Below, piece by piece: positions 1 to 6,341 of a stretch of 6,341 nt of DNA. Under the pieces are notes generated by a model. It searched no databases and had not been told where the DNA came from. It was given only the letters and a program-made list of their open reading frames with translations. Source of the stretch: Anaerolineales bacterium UBA3071 (GTDB lineage: Bacteria > Chloroflexota > Anaerolineae > UBA3071); assembly GCA_002366755.1 (NCBI GenBank), contig DFBV01000265.1, positions 21,703 to 28,043 of the forward strand, written 5' to 3'. A program made the position numbers and the translations under genes. Positions within the stretch are counted from its first letter, which is position 1. Each line of letters opens with the position of its first letter.

Positions 1-309
1 GCCACTCATGGCCGCGAGGTGTCACAGGTTCAGCTTTTCGGATCCAAGGCCCGCGGTGACTTCGACGCCGAATCGGACATTGACTTGTTGGTTGTCGTCG
101 AGAGAGACGGACGGCGGCTCTGGAATGACGTGATGGCCCTCGAAACGGACCTGATACTGGAGTACGATACCGTTATCTCTTCGCTGATCATGAGCCGAGA
201 GGACTACGAGTGGCACAAGCTGCATCGTGCCCCGCTGTACCGCAACGTCGAACGGGAAGGAGTTGACCTGTGGACGAGCACGTCCGCGCTATCGTCGCTG
301 TCCGGCTAG
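1..309 (+). CDS. MNT-type nucleotidyltransferase domain protein, 5' end outside window
   Basis: This is a minimal nucleotidyltransferase (MNT, DNA polymerase beta-like fold) of the kind paired with HEPN proteins as a toxin-antitoxin-type module. The reading frame is open to the first base, and the residues before the GTG at 19 (ATHGRE) run straight into the strand preceding the motif, so the true start is probably upstream and the gene is partial. The nucleotide-binding signature is visible as LFGSKARGD followed by SDIDLLVVV, that is GS, ten residues, then DxD (D20 and D22 counted from the GTG). The third catalytic carboxylate is unclear; an acid in the later 'LILEYD' segment is a candidate. 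The end (APLYRNVEREGVDL) is typical of the family, but the frame then runs 12 codons further (WTSTSALSSLSG) and overlaps the HEPN gene by 40 bp. From family knowledge, MNT partners neutralise HEPN RNases by transferring nucleotides to them; activity here is not shown. Confidence 0.8.
   Translation, partial: ATHGREVSQVQLFGSKARGDFDAESDIDLLVVVERDGRRLWNDVMALETDLILEYDTVISSLIMSREDYEWHKLHRAPLYRNVEREGVDLWTSTSALSSLSG
255..262 (+). promoter_or_regulatory. Shine-Dalgarno site for the HEPN gene
   Basis: GGAAGGAG ends seven bases before the GTG at 270. It lies inside the preceding MNT coding region, and it fixes the GTG as the HEPN start and implies translation from a shared message. Confidence 0.65.
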
Positions 310-512
310 AGAAAGCCAGGGAGGACATCGCCACCGCTCACGACCTGATTGACCTGGGACGTTTCCGAGGAGCAGTCAATCGAGCTTACTATGCCGTCTA
401 CCATCTGGCCACGGCCATACTGCTGACGCTGGATGTGGAGCGCAGCAAGCACTCGGGGGTGCAATCGGCCTTTGGGCAATTCCTCGTCAAGCCGAGTCTA
501 GGTGATTTATGA
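270..512 (+). pseudogene. HEPN domain protein, C-terminally truncated
   Basis: This encodes 80 residues of a HEPN-domain protein (PF05168-like), the usual downstream partner of an MNT protein. The GTG start at 270 has a good ribosome site seven bases away. Visible family features are an N-terminal helix (VRLEKAREDIATAHDLI), the central segment NRAYYAVYHLA at residues 37-47, and the conserved ERSKHSGVQSAFGQF at 57-71. Family members are usually about 120-135 residues, and the final helices after 'FGQFxVK' are missing. The frame instead reads LVKPSLGDL and stops at a TGA that overlaps the ATG of the next gene (ATGA, 509-512). The next gene has a normal-looking N-terminus, so the missing 40 or more codons are absent rather than frameshifted. 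This points to a deletion around positions 490-508. The product would probably not fold as a full four-helix HEPN domain. A naturally short variant is possible but less likely. Confidence 0.72.
500..506 (+). promoter_or_regulatory. Shine-Dalgarno site for the second MNT gene
   Basis: AGGTGAT matches seven contiguous bases of the complement of the usual 16S rRNA 3' end. It lies just two bases before the ATG at 509. The spacing is tight, but because the match is to the 3' part of the anti-SD complement (AGGAGGTGAT) the effective alignment is still plausible. It overlaps the last codons of the truncated HEPN frame. Confidence 0.45.
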
Positions 513-1093
513 TAGTGGATGGGACGAGAAACAAAGTCAAGCCAACAGAACTGGCCAAACTCTTCGCCGCAGAGCCTGTGGACGTGGCCTATCTCTTTGG
601 TTCGGTGGCGCGGGGCGACACAGGGCCGCTGAGCGACGTGGATGTGGCGCTGTTACTGCGGACGGGGGTGAGCCGCGAGGCCGCGTTTGACCTGCGGCTG
701 CGGATGATGACCGCACTTGGCCGCGCCTTCGACGCCGACGAGATTGACGTCATCGTGCTGAACGATGCACCGCTGTTGTTGCAGCACCGCATCCTGCGCG
801 ATGGCAAGGTGCTCTTCTGCCGCAAAGCGGAGATCGTCTCTCACGACCTGGCCGAACGGCTTGAAGGGGCTGGCGGATTCCGCAGCATTTTGGTGCATGA
901 TTCACTCTACCGAAGAAACTCCCAGACTTGCCACAGAGGCACAGAGGGCACGGAGGTTTCGAGGTGTCTCTCAAGGAATCTATGCTTTTTGCGTTTGCTG
1001 CTGAACAATCTTGAGTGCCACCTTGGTTTTTCCTCTGTGTACCCCGTGTCTCTGTGGCTGGGCGAAGTTTGTGACCGAGACGTTGGCAAATGA
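509..1093 (+). pseudogene. MntA-type nucleotidyltransferase fused to a HepT toxin fragment (deletion scar)
   Basis: One 194-codon frame is made of three unlike parts. Residues 1-105 are an MntA-type nucleotidyltransferase: AYLFGSVARGD with G31 and S32, the catalytic pair in SDVDVALLL (D43, D45), and the third acid in EIDVIVLN (D80), ending at GKVLFCR. The roughly 30 C-terminal residues expected in MntA are missing. Residues about 107-134 (IVSHDLAERLEGAGGFRSILVH...) match the last third of a HepT (DUF86, HEPN) toxin, including its RX4H catalytic pattern R125-SILV-H130. The N-terminal roughly 90 residues of HepT are absent. After about residue 135 the frame runs through an inverted repeat at 930-1058, and that part (CHRGTEGTE and onward) is not native protein. 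The likely history is a deletion, with its join near 820-830, between adjacent mntA and hepT genes. In an intact type VII system MntA adds AMP to HepT to silence its RNase; this scar would have no separate toxin. The ATG at 509 overlaps the preceding stop. Confidence 0.78.
930..1058. repeat. Imperfect long inverted repeat (MITE- or REP-like element)
   Basis: The outer arms are 27 bp each, at 930-956 and 1032-1058 on opposite strands, and agree at 21 of 27 positions without a gap (GCCACAGAGRCAC... type). A second arm segment at 962-975 pairs with 1010-1023 at 12 of 14 positions, so nearly the whole element can fold into one long stem with a loop at 976-1009. The arms resemble the 'CACAGAG' repeat sequences that I recall as frequent in intergenic DNA of environmental bacteria. 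The element has no ORF of its own and no terminal T-run, so it is not a classical intrinsic terminator, although a transcript would form a strong hairpin between the toxin-antitoxin remnants and topA. It carries the 3' end of the 509 frame. Confidence 0.8.
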
Positions 1094-1118
1094 AAGAGAA
1101 GGGATCTGAAAGCAATAA

Positions 1119-3608
<2,490 letters not shown>

Positions 3609-3611
3609 TCT

Positions 3612-4586
3612 TTGTCAGGGCCTATGAACGAGTATCTGCTGCGTTACATCACCTATCTCATCGCAGAGAAGAACGCTTCTCCTTACACTGTCCGCAACTA
3701 TCGGCGAGAGATCGAGGCATTCGCTGAATTCGCTCAGGGGCAGGGGGTGACAACCTGGGAGGCAGTGGATCTGCCGCTGCTGCGGCGCTGGCTGGCCTGG
3801 CTGACGACGCAGGGCTACGCCAAAGCGAGCATCGCTCGCCAGGTGTCTGAGATGCGTAGTTTCTACCACTACTTGCGCCGAGAAAGGGTGGTGGAGACGA
3901 ACCCGGTGGTGGGGCTTTCGTCGCCCAAGGTGCCCAAGCGACTGCCCCGCTACCTGAACGTGCAGGAGGCGGTAGCCCTGCTAACCGCCCCGGACACGTC
4001 TACACCGCAGGGGTTGCGGGATCGGGCTATCCTGGAACTCCTCTATGGCGCGGGCTTGCGCGTCGGGGAACTGGTGAACCTGGACATCGGTCATCTGGAC
4101 CTCGGCCGCGGCGAATTGCGCGCGCTGGGCAAAGGGGACAAGGAACGCGTGGCGCTGATGGGCGAGCCCGCGCGGGCGGCGCTCTCCCGCTACCTGGCCG
4201 AAGGGAGACCGCATCTGGCCACGAAAGCTTCCCGTTCGGCTCTCTTCCTCAACCGCTTCGGCGGCCGGCTGTCGACGGTGAGCGTGACCAAGATTGTCCA
4301 CAAGCATAGCAAACGGGGAGGCATCGAACGGAGGGTCACACCGCACATGCTACGCCACTCCTTCGCCACTCACCTGCTGGACGGCGGGGCAGACCTGCGG
4401 GCAGTGCAGGAGCTCCTGGGTCACGAGAACCTGGTCACGACACAGATCTACACGCATGTGAGCCAATCGAAGCTGCGAGAAGTGTACCTGCGAACTCATC
4501 CGCGGGCAGGAGACGCAGGAGATAATGGGGGAACTGAGGAAACCAACGGGTCTGAAGGGACCAATGAGACCCTTATCAGGCCCTAG
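3612..4586 (+). CDS. xerC: XerC/XerD-type tyrosine recombinase
   Basis: This is a site-specific tyrosine recombinase of the Xer group, which resolves chromosome dimers at dif during segregation. Residues 5-90 form the N-terminal core-binding (SAM-like) domain (YLLRYITYL...SPYTVRNYRREI). The catalytic domain shows all conserved residues: R150 in GAGLRVGELVNL, K174 in LGKGDKERV, H245 and R248 in HMLRHSFATHLL, H271 in LLGHENLVTTQIYTH, and the nucleophile Y280. The family normally ends near residue 299 (THPRA). Here a 25-residue Gly/Thr/Glu/Asn-rich tail follows (300-324), built on a 9-bp periodic tract. The start is either TTG at 3612, supported by the ribosome site, or ATG at 3624. The position right after topA matches the known topA-(trmFO)-xerC order of Firmicutes, which is why XerC is preferred over XerD; sequence alone does not settle this. 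The 3' end of the gene is duplicated immediately downstream. Confidence 0.9.
   Translation: MSGPMNEYLLRYITYLIAEKNASPYTVRNYRREIEAFAEFAQGQGVTTWEAVDLPLLRRWLAWLTTQGYAKASIARQVSEMRSFYHYLRRERVVETNPVVGLSSPKVPKRLPRYLNVQEAVALLTAPDTSTPQGLRDRAILELLYGAGLRVGELVNLDIGHLDLGRGELRALGKGDKERVALMGEPARAALSRYLAEGRPHLATKASRSALFLNRFGGRLSTVSVTKIVHKHSKRGGIERRVTPHMLRHSFATHLLDGGADLRAVQELLGHENLVTTQIYTHVSQSKLREVYLRTHPRAGDAGDNGGTEETNGSEGTNETLIRP
4530..4574 (+). repeat. Degenerate 9-bp tandem repeat in recombinase tail (copy 1)
   Basis: There are five 9-base units: GGAACTGAG, GAAACCAAC, GGGTCTGAA, GGGACCAAT and GAGACCCTT. They follow the loose pattern G-R-R-A/T-C-Y-R-A-N; the last unit is the most divergent. In frame they give a three-residue repeat, GTE-ETN-GSE-GTN-ETL. 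The tract accounts for most of the extra C-terminal residues of the recombinase. Confidence 0.6.
4548..4572 (+). other. Short inverted repeat over the recombinase 3' end
   Basis: GGGTCT at 4548-4553 and AGACCC at 4567-4572 are perfect reverse complements around a 13-base loop. In the second duplicate one base change shortens the stem to five pairs. No T-run follows, so this is not called a terminator. It may be a by-product of the 9-bp periodic tract. Confidence 0.3.
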
Positions 4587-4607
4587 CCTCTTCAGCACTG
4601 CACACAG

Positions 4608-4746
4608 ATCGAAGCTGCGAGAAGTGTACCTGCGAACTCATCCGCGGGCAGGAGACGGAGACAATGGGGGAACTGAGGAAACCAACAGGTCTGAAGGGAC
4701 CAATGAGACCCTTATCAGGGCCTAGCCTCTTCAGCACTACACACAG
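4608..4746 (+). repeat. Tandem duplication, copy 2 (non-functional recombinase 3' fragment)
   Basis: This 139-bp unit differs from the copy before it by a 3-base deletion and four substitutions, so about 97% of aligned bases are identical. It repeats the codons for SKLREVYLRTHPRA, the tail (including the 9-bp tract at 4669-4713) and a TAG at 4723-4725. It lies one frame away from the recombinase gene and is cut off from it by the stop at 4584-4586. It therefore acts only as a spacer before the peptidase gene. The ribosome site of the peptidase starts at its right edge. Confidence 0.95.
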
Positions 4747-4749
4747 GGA
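4745..4749 (+). promoter_or_regulatory. Shine-Dalgarno site for the peptidase gene
   Basis: AGGGA ends nine bases before the ATG at 4759. Its first bases belong to the second duplicate and the rest to unique sequence. In the first duplicate the corresponding place reads CAGATCG, so only the second unit retains the site. Confidence 0.5.
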
Positions 4750-4758
4750 AAACCACCG

Positions 4759-5841
4759 ATGAGACTCAATAGACTACGTCAGATGCTGACCGGAAGAGAC
4801 CTGGACGCTCTCCTCGTCTCCGATGCCACGAACGAGCGGTACCTTGCGGGCTTCACGGGCTCTCCAGGGGATGCGTGGCTGCTGATTTCCCAGGACCTGG
4901 CCTTGATCGCCACAGACTTCCGCTACTGGGAGCAGGCAGAGCGCCAGTGTCCCGATTTCGAGCTTCTGAAGATCACGACAAGGGTAGACGACGTGTTACC
5001 TGAGATGGTGCAGCGGGTGGGGGGCAAGCGCATCGGCTACGAGGCAGACAGCGTGACCGTGGCGCAATACGACCGCTGGATGAAGCCACTCAGCGACGTC
5101 GAATGGGTGGCCACCCACGAGTGGGTGAAGCGGTTGCGGGCAGTGAAGGATGCCGAAGAGGTCACCCTTATGCGCAAAGCCGTAGCTCTGGCCGACGAAG
5201 CGCTGGCCCATGGCTTGCAGCGCATCCGCCCCAGCATGACCGAGCGGGAGCTGGCCTGGATCATGGAAACCTACATGCGCACGCACAAGGCGGAGAAGAT
5301 TTCCTTCGACTTCATCGTCGCCGCCGGCCCTAACGGGGCCATGGCCCATTATCAGGCGGCGGACGTGCCGCTGTCGCTGGGACAGCCCATCATCATTGAC
5401 ATGGGTGCACAATTGAATGGCTACTGCTCAGATCTCACCCGGACGGTCTGCCTCGGCAATCCAGCGGAGACTGAACGCTTCTGGGAGATATACAACACCG
5501 TGCTGGCCGCGCAGCAGAAGGCCGAAGCGGAGATCCGAGCAGGCATGACCGGCATCGAGGCCGATGCCATCGCCCGCCAGGTGATCAGCGATGCGGGCTA
5601 TAGCGAGTACTTCGGCCACGGCCTGGGCCACGGCGTGGGGCTGGAAGTGCACGAGAAGCCGAGAGCCAGCTATATGTCCGAGGACACGCTGGCTGCGGGC
5701 AATCTGATCACAGTGGAACCTGGCATCTATATCACCGGCTGGGGTGGTGTGCGCATTGAGGACGTTGTTCTCGTTACCGAAGGCGGCGTTGAAGTGCTCA
5801 CGCAGTCGCCCAAAGAGCCGATAGTGCAAGGGGACTGGTAG
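4759..5841 (+). CDS. M24-family Xaa-Pro peptidase (aminopeptidase P / prolidase type)
   Basis: This 360-residue cytoplasmic metallopeptidase should cleave bonds involving proline in short peptides and help recycle peptides. An N-terminal creatinase-like domain (about 1-125; DALLVSDATNERYLAGFTG) is followed by a pita-bread catalytic domain (about 133-350). All five metal ligands of the family are visible: D214 in IIIDMGAQ, D225 in YCSDLTRT, H291 in HGLGHGVGLEVHE, E320 in TVEPGIYI and E334 in VRIEDVVLV. H197 (NGAMAHYQ) and H298 (VHE) fit the conserved substrate-binding histidines. The size fits the short bacterial PepQ/YqhT-like group rather than the longer E. coli PepP. Aminopeptidase P and prolidase cannot be told apart from these motifs, so no symbol is given. 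It starts 172 bp after the recombinase stop, with the duplicated segment between them. It may be read from the same transcript, since no terminator is evident. Confidence 0.93.
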   Translation: MRLNRLRQMLTGRDLDALLVSDATNERYLAGFTGSPGDAWLLISQDLALIATDFRYWEQAERQCPDFELLKITTRVDDVLPEMVQRVGGKRIGYEADSVTVAQYDRWMKPLSDVEWVATHEWVKRLRAVKDAEEVTLMRKAVALADEALAHGLQRIRPSMTERELAWIMETYMRTHKAEKISFDFIVAAGPNGAMAHYQAADVPLSLGQPIIIDMGAQLNGYCSDLTRTVCLGNPAETERFWEIYNTVLAAQQKAEAEIRAGMTGIEADAIARQVISDAGYSEYFGHGLGHGVGLEVHEKPRASYMSEDTLAAGNLITVEPGIYITGWGGVRIEDVVLVTEGGVEVLTQSPKEPIVQGDW

Positions 5842-5935
5842 GCAACTGGGAACTACGGGGGTCGGAAGATGATCCCTCACGAGGACAGAGCGCCCACGAG
5901 GCAAAAGAGTGGCGCAGAAAAGCAGGGAGGAGACC
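5842..5935. other. Short intergenic region
   Basis: These 94 bp lie between the peptidase stop and the next start. No convincing terminator or promoter is seen. A 7-base direct repeat, CACGAGG, occurs at 5878 and 5895. Confidence 0.4.
5924..5932 (+). promoter_or_regulatory. Shine-Dalgarno site for the terminal membrane-protein gene
   Basis: AGGGAGGAG ends three bases before the ATG at 5936, with its GGAGG core five bases away. It is the strongest ribosome site in the window. It identifies the start of a gene that is cut by the window edge. Confidence 0.75.
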
Positions 5936-6341
5936 ATGAACTCTGAAAAACGTTTCGGCTGGAGCTTGGTGATCGCGGCCTTCGTGATCGGATTGCTGGT
6001 GGGCTGGTTTGCCATCGGCTGGGGAGCGTGGCCGGTTGAATGGAAGAACACCGACCCCGTGGATCTGCGCCAGGAGGAGAGGGACAAGTACCTGGTGATG
6101 GTGGCCAATGACTATGAGGCCACCAGAGACGCAGAGATAGCTTTGTCTCGCTTGGGATCGTGGCCGTCTCTTGCGGAAGCTGACCGCGAGATCCGGCAAC
6201 TGGCCGACCACCAAGCAGTCAAGGGCCAAGGAGACCTGGCACAACGGCTGCGGACGCTGGCGGATGGGCTGCCGCTACCCTCCGGCGAGCCACTGACGCA
6301 ACCAGCCCAGGGACTCGATCTGGCCAAGATCATCAAGGCGG
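5936..6341 (+). CDS. Single-pass membrane protein of unknown function, 3' end outside window
   Basis: An open frame of 135 codons runs off the right edge from an ATG with a strong ribosome site. The protein begins MNSEKRFGWS, followed by a hydrophobic segment at about residues 9-30 (LVIAAFVIGLLVGWFAIGWG), which is probably an uncleaved membrane anchor. A Trp/Pro-containing segment PVEWKNTDPVDLR (33-45) comes next. After that there is a helical stretch (ERDKYLVMVANDYEATRDAEIALSRL, about 48-73) reminiscent of one TPR-like helix pair, then a more variable region with a Pro-rich patch (LPLPSGEPLTQPAQ, 112-125). I associate 'PVEW.N..P..LR...Y..MVA..Y' with hypothetical proteins of Chloroflexota, but that is recall and not a search. 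No enzymatic motif is visible. The bulk of the protein is predicted outside the membrane after the anchor; topology is an inference. Confidence 0.82.
   Translation, partial: MNSEKRFGWSLVIAAFVIGLLVGWFAIGWGAWPVEWKNTDPVDLRQEERDKYLVMVANDYEATRDAEIALSRLGSWPSLAEADREIRQLADHQAVKGQGDLAQRLRTLADGLPLPSGEPLTQPAQGLDLAKIIKA

Larger units (their letters stand above)
4466..4607 (+). repeat. Tandem duplication, copy 1 (recombinase 3' end)
   Basis: This 142-bp unit begins at ATCGAAGCTGCGAG, which encodes SKLREVYLRTHPRA of the recombinase. It passes through the recombinase tail and stop codon and ends with CACTGCACACAG. It is directly followed by a second, nearly identical unit. This copy contains the functional end of the recombinase gene. 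Confidence 0.95.

Noticed and set aside
930..1058. The inverted repeat as a CRISPR unit or intrinsic terminator
   Set aside because: There is only one inverted pair with no regularly spaced direct repeats, and no T-run follows the stem.
1059..1118. A promoter for topA (TTGGCA at 1083-1088)
   Set aside because: No -10-like hexamer lies at 16-18 bases; the nearest AT-rich stretch coincides with the start codon.
4525..4725. A 66-codon + strand frame joining both duplicate units, with AGGAG just upstream of its ATG
   Set aside because: Its second half is the frame-shifted copy of the recombinase end and its first half is out-of-frame recombinase tail. The ribosome-site-like sequence lies only three bases from the ATG and inside coding DNA. 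It is an accident of the duplication.
5878..5901. CACGAGG direct repeat after the peptidase gene as an operator
   Set aside because: Two 7-base copies 17 bases apart can arise by chance, and no regulator gene or promoter supports a function.
5428..6108. A 226-codon - strand frame across the peptidase end and the membrane-protein start
   Set aside because: It crosses two + strand genes and their intergenic region and has no family motif.

Overview
This 6.3 kb, GC-rich bacterial window has most of its coding sequence on the + strand. It reads like a chromosomal fragment of a Chloroflexota (Anaerolineae-like) bacterium. That assignment is an inference. It rests on a topoisomerase I with an extra zinc ribbon at its N-terminus, on a terminal single-pass membrane protein with a 'PVEWKNTDP...DLR' segment that I associate with that phylum, and on general style. 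No rRNA or other phylogenetic marker is present to confirm it.

Layout. (1) Bases 1-929 hold the remains of two different nucleotidyltransferase/HEPN (MNT/HEPN) toxin-antitoxin-type modules: the end of an MNT gene, a HEPN gene that stops early, then a second MNT gene (MntA type) fused in frame to the last part of a HepT-type HEPN toxin. (2) Bases 930-1058 are an imperfect long inverted repeat whose outer arms carry the 'CCACAGAG.CAC' type of sequence. (3) Bases 1119-5841 are a tight housekeeping cluster: topA (DNA topoisomerase I), a XerC/D-type tyrosine recombinase, and an M24-family Xaa-Pro peptidase. (4) Between the last two lies a 142-bp tandem duplication of the recombinase gene's 3' end, which contains a degenerate 9-bp periodic tract. 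(5) From 5936 a membrane-anchored protein of unknown function starts and runs off the window.

How it fits together. topA and the recombinase gene are separated by only 3-15 bp and are probably co-transcribed. Both act on chromosome topology and segregation (supercoil relaxation, chromosome-dimer resolution), and a topA-xerC neighbourhood is known from Firmicutes. The peptidase recycles proline-containing peptides and has no evident functional tie to the others. The toxin-antitoxin remnants look decayed: two deletions, a probable lost stop codon, and substitutions at conserved HepT positions. I see no clear new biological system. The most distinctive items are the compound MNT/HEPN scar, the N-terminal zinc-ribbon fusion on TopA, and the duplicated recombinase tail.
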